This document shows, piece by piece, positions 50,859 to 59,373 of a DNA stretch of 63,851 nucleotides. The stretch lies in the NCBI GenBank assembly GCA_021325365.1, contig JAJPHF010000015.1, positions 1 through 63,851 on the forward strand, read 5' to 3'. A model generated the notes under the pieces. It had not been told where the DNA came from. It did not search any database and saw only the letters and a list, made by a program, of their open reading frames with translations. Position numbers and translations under genes: made by a program. Within the stretch, counting starts at the first letter, position 1; every line of letters begins with the position of its first letter. The stretch is from Pseudomonadota bacterium (GTDB lineage Bacteria > Chloroflexota > UBA6077 > JAJPHF01).

Positions 50859-50916
50859 TCGGAGTGTGGGGCAGGTTCCCAACCGACGACTCGCCCCCGG
50901 CCAGGCGAGTATCCGG

Positions 50917-50957
50917 CACACGCGAAGGCGCCCCGGGTCGGGGCGCCTTCGCGTGTG
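50917..50957. terminator. Bidirectional terminator hairpin, 19-bp perfect stem
   Basis: CACACGCGAAGGCGCCCCG, loop GGT, then the exact complement. It lies between the convergent BON and PRC-like genes. It is one of the strongest hairpins in the window. Confidence 0.82.
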
Positions 50958-50982
50958 CCCGCCGGCGCCGCTTCAGTTACCG

Positions 50983-51273
50983 TTACCGCGGCGGCTGCTG
51001 GGCGATCCACTGCGCGTCGTGGGCGGCCACCATCTCCGGGTTGATCTCCGCGACCACGTGGTCGCCCTGCACCCCGAGCACTTGCGTGAGCGGCACGTGC
51101 AGCTCCTCCAGGCGATCCGGCCGCTCCGCCTGGATCACCAGGTAGCCGATGCCCGGCGCCATCGACCCCGCGGGCGGCTCGCGGTGTACCTCGGAAACCG
51201 TGCCGACCGCGTTCCCCAGGCGATCGCACACGCACATGCCTTCTCGGATCTGGCTCGCTGACTGGGACTCCAT
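50983..51273 (-). CDS. PRC-barrel/DUF2171-like protein
   Basis: A 96-residue protein, MESQSASQIREGMCVCDRLG, GNAVGTVSEVHRE and ELHVPLTQVLGVQGDHVVAE, which matches the DUF2171 domain at the end of the BON protein at 50028. Domain function is unknown; PRC-barrel proteins often bind other proteins. The start has GGAGGAG. Convergent with the BON gene. Confidence 0.82.
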   Translation of the reverse strand: MESQSASQIREGMCVCDRLGNAVGTVSEVHREPPAGSMAPGIGYLVIQAERPDRLEELHVPLTQVLGVQGDHVVAEINPEMVAAHDAQWIAQQPPR

Positions 51274-51384
51274 GCTAACTCTCCTCCGCGCTGATCGAGG
51301 CGCGCCTCTTCGCAGAGCGTGCAAATGGAGTGCCACTACAGCGGTTTGCAGCGAGACTGAGCGGTCGGCTGACATCGGGGCGGC

Positions 51385-51449
51385 GGCAGTGGCGCTTGCA
51401 GTATTCCGCGCCACAGGCCGCGGGCGGCCACGAGAGCCGCCCCTACGAC
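51385..51449. repeat. Composite dispersed repeat
   Basis: Copy 2 of the GCAGTATTCCGCGCCACA repeat (51385-51415) is joined to a reverse copy of the GGGCGGC...GCCGCCCC repeat (51422-51449). Both occur separately near 7644 and 3810. The gap between two same-strand genes contains no ORF of note. Confidence 0.68.
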
Positions 51450-51509
51450 ACGCTGGCCGCTCACCTGGCGCGCAAACGGCTCTAGCGAGCGGCGCGGGGG
51501 GCAAGCAGC

Positions 51510-52637
51510 CTAGCGCGGCCGCTGCTTGCGCGGGGTCGCGCGGACGGGCGCGGGGCTTTTGGCAACGGCCAGCACCCGGTCGAACTCTTGGATGAAGGCC
51601 TGGGCGAAGCCGGGGTCGTCGACGATCAGCAAGTTCTCGTCGTTGTCGCGGTTGGCACCGTCGCTGAAATTGAACGAGCCGAAGAGCGTCGTGGCGTCGT
51701 CTAGAATGAACACCTTGTGGTGCATCGTGTAGGGGTTGCCGTCCTGGTAGACGTCGAGGCCCGCCTGCTTCATCTTGCCGTACTCGCTGAAGCGCGTCTG
51801 GGAGCCGGTGCGCTCGAACACGCCGCTCACCGCCGCGCCGGCCTGCTGGCGCTGGATGACGGCCTGACCGATGTCGTCTTGCGTGAACGAGAAGGCCAGG
51901 AAGCGGATGCTGTGCTGCGCCTCGCGGACGCGGGCGGCGACGTGAGAGGCCACGTTGTCCTGCGCCGAGAAGTAGGTCTCGATGCGAGCGCCGCCGATCG
52001 TGATGACCGGGTGGGGCACGCCCTTCGGCTTGTTCGGACCGAACTGCTTGGCCTCGAACATCTTGCGGAACTCGGCCGCGTAGTTGTCGGCCAGCTCGCG
52101 TGAGCGGATGCGGACCGCATTGTTGTTCAGGCGGTATGTGTCGCCAGTCGTGAAGTTCCAGGAGCCGGTCCAGACCTCCTCGCCGTCGCGGACGACGAAC
52201 TTGTGGTGCATGATCGGCTGGCGGTTGTCACCGACGATGGGAATGCCCGCCTGCTGGACCGTGCCCACGGCGCGCTGGACGGCCGCATCCTTGGTGTTGT
52301 TCAGGGTGTCGCTGTCCATGACCATGCGGACCGTCACGCCGCGGTCCTTGGCGCGGACCAGGGCGTCGGCGGCGTTCTCCAAGTCGAAGTCGTAGATCGC
52401 CACGTCGAGGCTGCGCTGGGCCGTGTCGAGGAAGGCGACGAACTTCTCGTCGATGCCGCCGTGGCGATTTTGCGGCCGGTCGGGATACTTTGGGTCGGTA
52501 AAGTAGACGTCGTACCAGTCCGCGGTGGTGCTGGTGGCCGAGGGCGCGGCGGCCCGCTCACGGAAGTAGAGCAGCGCGCCGACGGCGATGACCAGGACCG
52601 CGACCAGCGCGCCAAGGAGCAGCAGGCGCCGCGCCAT
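51510..52637 (-). CDS. Phospholipase D-like protein, membrane-anchored
   Basis: A 375-residue protein. One N-terminal membrane helix (residues 4-24) and then two HKD motifs: HHKFVVRD (H145, K146, D151) and HHKVFILDD (H307, K308, D313). Both are intact, so it should hydrolyse or transfer phosphodiesters, such as phospholipid or nucleic acid, outside the cytoplasm. The tail is basic. The start overlaps the stop of the upstream gene (TGATG), so translation is coupled. Confidence 0.9.
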   Translation of the reverse strand: MARRLLLLGALVAVLVIAVGALLYFRERAAAPSATSTTADWYDVYFTDPKYPDRPQNRHGGIDEKFVAFLDTAQRSLDVAIYDFDLENAADALVRAKDRGVTVRMVMDSDTLNNTKDAAVQRAVGTVQQAGIPIVGDNRQPIMHHKFVVRDGEEVWTGSWNFTTGDTYRLNNNAVRIRSRELADNYAAEFRKMFEAKQFGPNKPKGVPHPVITIGGARIETYFSAQDNVASHVAARVREAQHSIRFLAFSFTQDDIGQAVIQRQQAGAAVSGVFERTGSQTRFSEYGKMKQAGLDVYQDGNPYTMHHKVFILDDATTLFGSFNFSDGANRDNDENLLIVDDPGFAQAFIQEFDRVLAVAKSPAPVRATPRKQRPR

Positions 52638-53137
52638 CAGCTAGGCCCGACCACGCCGTCGCGGTCGGGGCCGCCCGCGCCGCCCGGGCCGCTGAGCACG
52701 GCCACGAGCTGCTCCACGAGCGCGGGGCCGTCCAGGTCGTCCTTCTGCGCCGCCAGCCGTGGGATCGCCGCCTGGACGTTCTGGCGGACCTCGCTCGCCG
52801 GCCCCTCGGCGCCGAACAGGGGCGGCGCCACTGCCTCCACGAGGGGCGCCAGCCCCGCGGCGAAGGCCTCGGCGTCCAGGTCGGCACGGCGGCCCACGGT
52901 CGCGTCCACCGCGCGCAGCACCTGCCGCAGCGACGCCAGCAGGCTCGCCATCGCCGTCTCGGCCTCTGGGGCGCCGGGATCAGCCAGCGCGACGACCCGC
53001 TCGTGCAGGCGGTCGAGCGCCCAATCCTGCAGGGGCTGGTACTCGTCGTCCGTGAGATCGGCGCGGAGCCCCTCGTCGTCCAGCAATTGCTCGGCGAAGC
53101 GCTGCTCCAGCGCATCGCGCGCGGCGTCGTCGGCCAC
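52637..53137 (-). CDS. Hypothetical acidic helical protein
   Basis: A 166-residue acidic protein, probably all-helical, with Leu- and Ala-rich segments (DEYQPLQDWALDRLHERVVA) and a glycine-rich end. No known domain was recognised. The start is a GTG with GGAGGTGAGCCC. It overlaps the phospholipase gene by one base, so the two products are likely to act together. Confidence 0.7.
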   Translation of the reverse strand: MADDAARDALEQRFAEQLLDDEGLRADLTDDEYQPLQDWALDRLHERVVALADPGAPEAETAMASLLASLRQVLRAVDATVGRRADLDAEAFAAGLAPLVEAVAPPLFGAEGPASEVRQNVQAAIPRLAAQKDDLDGPALVEQLVAVLSGPGGAGGPDRDGVVGPS

Positions 53138-53176
53138 GGGCTCACCTCCTCTCGGGCGCGCTGCCGCGCCGGTCCC

Positions 53177-54580
53177 TCAGGCCTCCGCGGGAGCCGCCGT
53201 GGCGACGGATCGCGGCCGGCCCCGCCAGACCCGCAGCGTGTCGGCCACGAGCCAGGCCGTCCAGCCGGAGAGGACCAGCGTGTTCACCAGCGAGTTCAGC
53301 CACTGCGCGTCCTCCAGCGAGATGGGCAGCAGCGGCGCCACCACGGGCTCGGCCAGGTCGAAGTCGTGGAGCAGCATGTTGGCGCACCAGGTGAGCGCCA
53401 GCACCACGTACACCGGCCACAGGCGGCGATCGACCGCGGCGGCCAGGGCCAGCAGGGGAAACACCACGTACATGTGATTCTCGTGGACCTGCGTCATGGC
53501 CATGAAGAAGCCGAAGCCGGTGAAGGCGCCCGCGGCGAACACCGCTCCGAACGATGGCGTTCGCAACGCGCGTGCCAGCGCGAGCGCGGCAAAGAGGGCG
53601 ACGAGCGCCATGGCCACCAGACGGTAGCTGAGCGGCCCGAGGAAGGGCTCGCCGTCGAGCGGCCAGCGGTCGGCGCCGCCGCTAATGAGCCACCAGAGGT
53701 CATGGGCGTTCGCCGTCACCACGGGCATAGCGTCGCTGATGGCGCGCGGCAGGCCCAGGAGCGCCCGGAGCGTGCCGTGGCGGATGTAGGGGAAGGCCAC
53801 GGCGAGCGCGCCGACCAGGCCCGCCGCGCCGGCGGCCGCCACGCCGCGCAGCCCGCCGCGCCGCCACACCAGTCCGCCCGCCAGCGGCAGGAACACCCAC
53901 GCCTGGGGCTTGGCGCAGGCGGCCAGGACGATGCACAGCCCGGCCAGCGCGGCCGCCCGCGGGGACAGCCGCTCGTCGGGCGGCGCCTGGCGCGCGGGGT
54001 CGGCCGCGCCCCACGCCGCCGCGGCCAGCGCCAACAGCACGAACAGGCCGAAGACCGGGTCCGGCTGCCCCCACTGCGCCACGTCGAAGACCACGCCGGG
54101 GTTGAAGAGATAGGCAAGCATCGCGGCGAAGGCCGCGCGGAACGAGACGACGCGCCGCGCCACCGCCAGCACGGCGAGGCCGACGAGCAGGTGGAACAGG
54201 AGCGCCTGGAGGCGCAGGAACACGCTTAGCTCGTGGCTGGCCAGCGCGCGGTCGAGGTCGAAGGTGGGATCGACCCACCGCGCGTACATCGCGCCCGCGG
54301 CGCGAAACGTGAGCAGCGTGACGGGGGGATAGATAGCGTAGGTCTCGGGGTACTCGCCGCTGTAGGCGGCGTGCATGCCGTCGACCGTGACAAGCCGCGC
54401 CCAGTACTTGTAGTGGGTGAGGTCGGCAAGCGGTCCAGCCGGGCTGGCGACCGCGATCCAGCCGTTGAGCGCCGCGGCGGCCAGCAGCGCGAGCAGCGCC
54501 GCGGCCACGTGGCCGCGGCGGGGCCGCCAGGCGCGGTGCGGGAGCGCGGCGGCCAGGACCGCCGTGAGTTGGCGCGGCAC
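53177..54580 (-). CDS. GT-C family membrane glycosyltransferase (GT87-like)
   Basis: A 467-residue protein with about ten hydrophobic helices. YWARLVTVDGMHAAYSGEYP, the NPGVVFDVAQWGQPDPVFGL motif and QVHENHMY are typical of GT-C mannosyl- or arabinosyltransferases using polyprenyl-phosphate sugars. It probably adds sugar on the outer face of the membrane. The start is GTG, 2 bp after the stop of the next membrane protein, so both are in one operon. Confidence 0.83.
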   Translation of the reverse strand: MPRQLTAVLAAALPHRAWRPRRGHVAAALLALLAAAALNGWIAVASPAGPLADLTHYKYWARLVTVDGMHAAYSGEYPETYAIYPPVTLLTFRAAGAMYARWVDPTFDLDRALASHELSVFLRLQALLFHLLVGLAVLAVARRVVSFRAAFAAMLAYLFNPGVVFDVAQWGQPDPVFGLFVLLALAAAAWGAADPARQAPPDERLSPRAAALAGLCIVLAACAKPQAWVFLPLAGGLVWRRGGLRGVAAAGAAGLVGALAVAFPYIRHGTLRALLGLPRAISDAMPVVTANAHDLWWLISGGADRWPLDGEPFLGPLSYRLVAMALVALFAALALARALRTPSFGAVFAAGAFTGFGFFMAMTQVHENHMYVVFPLLALAAAVDRRLWPVYVVLALTWCANMLLHDFDLAEPVVAPLLPISLEDAQWLNSLVNTLVLSGWTAWLVADTLRVWRGRPRSVATAAPAEA

Positions 54581-54582
54581 GA

Positions 54583-56481
54583 CTACGGCGCCCCCTCCGG
54601 GTCGAGGTCGCGGAAGGCGCCCAAGGGTGCCGCGGCGGCGCCCGGGGCGTCGTCGGCCGCGATGGTCGCCTCGTCGTCCTCCGTCTGCTCGTCGTCCCCG
54701 GCGACGCCGACCGCGGCAGCCGCCACGCCGTCTGGCGGCTCGGCGGCGGGGGTGGCGTAGGCGACGGCCGCCAGCGAGCGACGCAGGAAGACCAGATAGT
54801 CGCCGGCCTCGGCCACGGGCTCGTAGTCCCGCGCCAGCCGGTCGGTGAAGACCTGACGCACCCCCGGGTCACGCACCCAGGCAGCCACCAGCGGCACGTC
54901 GTAGCCGAGGAGGCGGCCGTCGAAGGGCCGCGACTCGTCCTCTAAGAGGCTATAGACGGTGTCCTCGTCCAGGTAGAAGTGGTGGCGCGTGTAGAACACG
55001 ACCTCCTTCGCCCCGACGTAGGGACCGCTGAGGCCCACCCGGTCCATCAAATCGTCTACCACCCTGGCGATCTCCTGTTGCCCCTGGGTGCCGTACCAGT
55101 AGTTGGTCGAGTAGGTCGCCCGAGTATGATACCAGTCCGCGCTCATCGCCCAGCCGCTATAGAGCACCAGCGCCAGGCTGGCGGCGACCGCGCCGAGTCC
55201 CGTGGGACGCAGCAGGGCGACGGGCAGGAGCAGCGCCGCCAGCGCCGTCACCAGGCCCAGCGCTTCCGGCGCGACCAGCAGCGGCGGCGTCAGCATCCAG
55301 TTGTCGCCGACGTAGACTAGCGCGTAGCCCAAGACGAGGCCGCACGCCGCCGCCAGGAGCAGCAGCATGACTGCCGCGACCGGGCGTCGCAGCCGCACCC
55401 ATCCCACGCTGAGCCAGTAGGCGCAGACCACCGCCCAGAACGGCAGCATGGCGACGTGGTACTTGGGGAAGCCGGCCGCCAGCTTGACGAAGTAGACGGC
55501 GCCGATGACCAGTCCCGCGCCCAGCAGGAAATCGACCGGCTCGAGACGGCGGCGGCGCACGAAGGCGGCCACGCGGGACATGGTCGCGGCCGCGAACAGC
55601 GCGGCCAGGTAGGGCGAGACCCAGGCGAGGATCGGCAGCGCCTGCGCGGCGAAGCGCTCGCTGAGATCGCCGTCGCTCCCGACCGCGTCGTGGAGCTCCG
55701 CCCAGGTGACGCCGAACGGCATGTCGAAGGGCATGCCGAGCCGGTCGCAGGCGAGGCCCCAGGTGAGCAGGAACAACACGCCGCCGACGACGCCGATCCC
55801 GAGCAGGTGCGCGATCCCGCGCAGGGGCCGGCCGCGTCCGACCTGGTAGACCAGCAGGACGCCGAGGAGAAAGAACGGCGTCGTCAGCTTCGCCCATAAC
55901 GTGACGGCAAACGCCACGGCCAAAGCGACGACGACGAGCGGCTGCCAGCGCCGCGGCGCATCTTCCCAGCGCAGGTAGAGGAGGCTCCAGGCGGTGAGGA
56001 GGAGGGTGAGCACCGTGCCGTCGATGTCGAGCACCAGGGCGCTCTGGATGGCCAGGGGGCTGACGAGCAGGATGCCGACGGCCAGCAGGGCGCCCCAGTT
56101 CCGGGCTGGGCGCGGGATGGTAAGACGGCCCAGCCCGTAGACCAGCAGCGCAGTGAGTGTCATCAGCGCCACGCCGGTGCCGCGGGCCACCGTCTCGCTG
56201 GCGCCGAACAGCCAGAACGCCAGGCCCAGGGTGTAGAGGTAGAGCGGCGGGTGCCAGAGCCCGTACTGGTACTGCCCGCCGATCGCGCCGCGGTCGCCGA
56301 GGAAGCCGGCGTTGGCGTAGGGCACGCCGCTCGTGGCGATCGCCTGGCCGTTCCAGTAGAAGTTGACCTCGTCCCAGAAGAGCGGCGTGTGCAGCTGTGG
56401 CGCCGTGACCCACAGGAAGCCGGCGAGGAGGACGGGGAGCAGCACGACCGCGGCGAACTCGAGCGGAGCCTTGCCCTTCAC
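54583..56481 (-). CDS. GT-C/PMT-type membrane glycosyltransferase
   Basis: A 632-residue protein with about twelve membrane helices. The first loop has LFWDEVNFYWNGQ, with the acidic Asp-Glu of the PMT/ArnT group, and WHPPLYLYTLG. A soluble C-terminal part follows residue 440 with a low-complexity acidic tail. It transfers sugars from lipid carriers to protein or envelope polymers. The pair with the following GT-C gene suggests a common glycan. A family B hairpin lies just upstream of the start. Confidence 0.85.
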   Translation of the reverse strand: MKGKAPLEFAAVVLLPVLLAGFLWVTAPQLHTPLFWDEVNFYWNGQAIATSGVPYANAGFLGDRGAIGGQYQYGLWHPPLYLYTLGLAFWLFGASETVARGTGVALMTLTALLVYGLGRLTIPRPARNWGALLAVGILLVSPLAIQSALVLDIDGTVLTLLLTAWSLLYLRWEDAPRRWQPLVVVALAVAFAVTLWAKLTTPFFLLGVLLVYQVGRGRPLRGIAHLLGIGVVGGVLFLLTWGLACDRLGMPFDMPFGVTWAELHDAVGSDGDLSERFAAQALPILAWVSPYLAALFAAATMSRVAAFVRRRRLEPVDFLLGAGLVIGAVYFVKLAAGFPKYHVAMLPFWAVVCAYWLSVGWVRLRRPVAAVMLLLLAAACGLVLGYALVYVGDNWMLTPPLLVAPEALGLVTALAALLLPVALLRPTGLGAVAASLALVLYSGWAMSADWYHTRATYSTNYWYGTQGQQEIARVVDDLMDRVGLSGPYVGAKEVVFYTRHHFYLDEDTVYSLLEDESRPFDGRLLGYDVPLVAAWVRDPGVRQVFTDRLARDYEPVAEAGDYLVFLRRSLAAVAYATPAAEPPDGVAAAAVGVAGDDEQTEDDEATIAADDAPGAAAAPLGAFRDLDPEGAP

Positions 56482-56547
56482 GGCCGCGAGTATACGGCCT
56501 GCGGGCGCCCGTCACAAGCGTTCCGCGAAGCGCCTGGAACCGATGGT

Positions 56548-56578
56548 GTTGCCGGCTTGGCGAAGCCAAACCGGCAAC
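56548..56578. terminator. TTTGGC-type hairpin, family B, copy 2
   Basis: GTTGCCGGCTTGGC, loop GAA, GCCAAACCGGCAAC: 14-bp stem with one mismatch. It lies between two same-strand genes, beyond the end of the hypothetical gene on its right. Confidence 0.7.
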
Positions 56579-56596
56579 CCGACCCCGGCCACCTGG

Positions 56597-57136
56597 TCAG
56601 TTGCGGTGGGACTCGCCGGTCACGTCGGGGTCCAGGCCGTGGCCGCGCAGCCAGCGCTGGCTGTCGGGGTGGAGGGGCTGGAGGTCGGGGCGGGCGACGA
56701 TCATCTGGTGCATGATAAGCAGCATCTCGGATGGCTCGCGCGTCTCGATCTCGGCCGCCTCGCGCTCGTTGCCGAAGCGGCGGGCGCTGGCCGCCAGAAA
56801 GGCGCGCAGCGCCAGCGGGTCGCGCTGCCGCAGCACGGCGCCCAGCTCCTGCACGTAGCCGCGGTCGCCGGAGGCGGCCCGCCCGCGGCCGCCGCCCGCC
56901 CCGCCGCGGCCCGCCCCGCCCGCGGCCCCGCTCCCGCCGGCCTTCCCCGCGGCCGGCCCGCCGCTGACTCGGCGCGCGCCGCTCCCCCCGCCGCCCGGCC
57001 CGGGCCGGCCCGGTCCGCCCGGTCGCCCGCGCTCCGCTTGGCCGGGCTCGTCCGCGCGCCCGGCGCCGGCGGGCCGACCGCGCGGCGCCGAGCGCGGACG
57101 CGGTGGTTGTTCGGGATCACGCGGGGCGTTGGCCAT
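56597..57136 (-). CDS. Hypothetical protein with basic disordered N-terminus
   Basis: A 179-residue protein. Residues 1-95 are Gly/Pro/Arg/Ala-rich and surely disordered; residues 95-175 form a compact, mainly helical part (GYVQELGAVLRQRDPLALRA; MLLIMHQMIVARPDLQPLH). No known domain was recognised. The start has GGAGGACC. It directly follows the persulfide-dioxygenase gene (13-bp gap). Nucleic-acid binding is possible given the basic stretch, but this is a guess. Confidence 0.68.
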   Translation of the reverse strand: MANAPRDPEQPPRPRSAPRGRPAGAGRADEPGQAERGRPGGPGRPGPGGGGSGARRVSGGPAAGKAGGSGAAGGAGRGGAGGGRGRAASGDRGYVQELGAVLRQRDPLALRAFLAASARRFGNEREAAEIETREPSEMLLIMHQMIVARPDLQPLHPDSQRWLRGHGLDPDVTGESHRN

Positions 57137-57149
57137 TGGTCCTCCAGGG

Positions 57150-58520
57150 TCACACGGCCGTGTAGCCCGCGTCGAGCCAGGCGCTCATGCCGCCCGTCAC
57201 GTTGCGCAGGTCGCGGAAGCCAGCGCGCGCCAGCAGGCTCGCGCCCAGCGAGCTGCGCAGGCCGCCCGCACAGATCACGGCCACGGGACGGTCGCGGGGC
57301 AGCTCCGCGGCGCGCTCGGCGATGGCCCAGAACGGCATATGCACCGCGTCGCGCAGGTGGCGGCCCGCGTACTCGTCGCTCTCGCGCACGTCCACCACCA
57401 GCAGCGACGGGTCGTCGCGCAGCTGCTCGCGCAGCTCGTGGACGGAGATCTGCGGCAGCGTCTCGACGGGCAGGCCGGCCGCCTGCCAGGCCGCGACGCC
57501 GCCCGCGAGGTAGCCGGCCACGTTGCCGTACCCAATCGAGGCGAGCGTGCCGAGCGCGTCGGCCAGATCGGCCTCGCTCTCCAGTACGAGCAGGATCGGC
57601 GTGGTGCTGGGGATCACCCAGCCGACGCGCACGCCGAAACCGCCCGCGCGCAACGGCACGTTTACGGCGCCGGGCAGGTGGCCGGCGCCGAACGCCCGCA
57701 CGTCGCGCGCGTCGAGCGGCACCGCGCCAGCCGCGAGGCACGCCTGGGCGGCGGCCGGGGCCAGGGGTGCGGCCGTCGGCTCCGCGAGGGGCAGCGCGCC
57801 GCGGTTCTTCGCGACGATCACCTCGAAGTTGCCCGGCTGCGGGGGTAGGTCGGCGGTCACCAGGTCCACGAACTGCTCGCGGCTGCGCGGCTGCGCGGCC
57901 CAGTTGTAGCGGCGCTCGAAGCCGATGGTCGAGCTGGTGGCGCCGCTCAGGCCCGCGCCGCAGGACGAGCCGCCCACGTGGGCCGGGTACACCTCGACGA
58001 AGTCGGGCAGCTTGAGCAGCTTGTCGAACAGGCTCTCGTAGAGCGCGCCCGCGTAGGTGCGCGCGGCGCCGCCCAGGTCGGGCCGGCCGACGCCGCCGAC
58101 GAACAGCGAGTCGCCGGTCAGCACGGCGCAGGGCTCGGACGCGCGGTCGTGGTCGGCGATCAGGAAGGAGAGCACTTCGGGGCGATGGCCGGGGGTGTGG
58201 AGCGCACGCAGCTCGACCTCGCCCAGGCGGATGACGTCGCCGTCGACGAGCGCGCGGTGCGGGAACAGCGCCTCGGCGGCCGCGTGGATGCCGATCTCGG
58301 CGCCGGTGCGCTCGGCCAGCCGCCGCCCGCCCGAGATGTGGTCGGCGTGCAGGTGCGTCTCCAGCACGTGGGTGATGCGCAGCCCTTTCGCCGCCGCGGC
58401 CTGAAGGTAGGGCTCGATGGCCCACTGCGGGTCCACCACGGCGCAGGCGCCCGCCGAGAGCGAGCCGACGAGGTAGGAGGCGCAGCCGGACTCGTCGCGA
58501 ATGAACTGCTTGAGGTACAT
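57150..58520 (-). CDS. Persulfide-dioxygenase-like MBL fold fused to two rhodanese domains
   Basis: A 456-residue protein. The metallo-beta-lactamase part carries THLHADH (H56, H58, D60, H61), HTPGH (H112) and TGDSLF (D137), the ETHE1 set, which oxidises glutathione persulfide to sulfite. Two rhodanese domains follow; the first has no Cys at the active loop (ILLVLESEA), and the second has C417 in VICAGGLRSS, so only the second should transfer sulfur. Cytoplasmic sulfide or persulfide detoxification is likely. It starts ATG after GGGGGTGATCC. Confidence 0.9.
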   Translation of the reverse strand: MYLKQFIRDESGCASYLVGSLSAGACAVVDPQWAIEPYLQAAAAKGLRITHVLETHLHADHISGGRRLAERTGAEIGIHAAAEALFPHRALVDGDVIRLGEVELRALHTPGHRPEVLSFLIADHDRASEPCAVLTGDSLFVGGVGRPDLGGAARTYAGALYESLFDKLLKLPDFVEVYPAHVGGSSCGAGLSGATSSTIGFERRYNWAAQPRSREQFVDLVTADLPPQPGNFEVIVAKNRGALPLAEPTAAPLAPAAAQACLAAGAVPLDARDVRAFGAGHLPGAVNVPLRAGGFGVRVGWVIPSTTPILLVLESEADLADALGTLASIGYGNVAGYLAGGVAAWQAAGLPVETLPQISVHELREQLRDDPSLLVVDVRESDEYAGRHLRDAVHMPFWAIAERAAELPRDRPVAVICAGGLRSSLGASLLARAGFRDLRNVTGGMSAWLDAGYTAV

Positions 58521-58685
58521 GGATCACCCCCGTTCCGCCGATGGTGGTGCCGTTCCCTCGGTTCCCCCCACTGTACCACCGGCAGGTATGCCGGCGACAC
58601 CATGTCGGCCGGCGACTGCGTTACACTATAAGCACGTCTCGGGCGTCACCAACACGCCGCGACAGCTTCTGGCGCGAGGAACACG

Positions 58686-59372
58686 GTGCCGAATCGCTCC
58701 GCCGACATCCTGGTCGTCGACGACGACCGCCGCATCACCAGCATGCTGAGCCGCGCCCTGCGTGCCGAGGGCTACGACGTGCGGACCGCGAACGACGGCA
58801 GCGAGGGGCTGACCCGCGTGCGCGAGCGTCAGCCCGATCTGGTCGTGCTCGACCTGCTGATGCCCGCCGTCGACGGCATTGAGGTCTGCCGGCGGCTGCG
58901 CGAGGAGAGCGACCTGCCGATCCTCATCCTGACCGCGAAGGACGAGACGGAGGACCGCGTTCACGGGCTGGATAGCGGCGCCGACGACTACCTGGTCAAG
59001 CCGTTCGCCCTGGACGAGCTGCTGGCCCGCGTGCGCGCGCTCTTGCGGCGCCGGGAGACGCGCGAGCAGCGGGTGCTGCGCTTCGCGGACCTGGCGCTCG
59101 ACCTGACGAGCCGCATCGCCACCCGCGGCGAGCAGAGCATCGAGCTGACCACCCGCGAGTTCGAGCTGCTGGCCTACTTCATGCGCCACCCGCGGGAGGT
59201 GCTGGCCCAGGACCAGATCCTGGACCGCGTGTGGGATGGCCAGTACGACGCCGAGTCGAACGTGCTGCACGTGTACGTGGGCTACCTGCGCAACAAGCTG
59301 GAGGCGGGCGGCCAGCCCCGCTTGATCCACACGGTGCGCGGAGTGGGCTACGTGCTGCGGGAGCCGAGCTAG
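58686..59372 (+). CDS. OmpR/PhoB-type response regulator
   Basis: A 228-residue regulator. The receiver has acidic residues D12/D13, phosphoacceptor D56, T83 and K105. The winged-helix output domain follows (ELTTREFELLAYFMRHPREV; YVGYLRNKLEAGGQPRLIHT). It is followed at once by a kinase gene, 1 base after its stop, so the two form a two-component system. The start is a GTG with GAGGA upstream. The signal and targets are not known. Confidence 0.93.
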   Translation: MPNRSADILVVDDDRRITSMLSRALRAEGYDVRTANDGSEGLTRVRERQPDLVVLDLLMPAVDGIEVCRRLREESDLPILILTAKDETEDRVHGLDSGADDYLVKPFALDELLARVRALLRRRETREQRVLRFADLALDLTSRIATRGEQSIELTTREFELLAYFMRHPREVLAQDQILDRVWDGQYDAESNVLHVYVGYLRNKLEAGGQPRLIHTVRGVGYVLREPS

Positions 59373-59373
59373 C

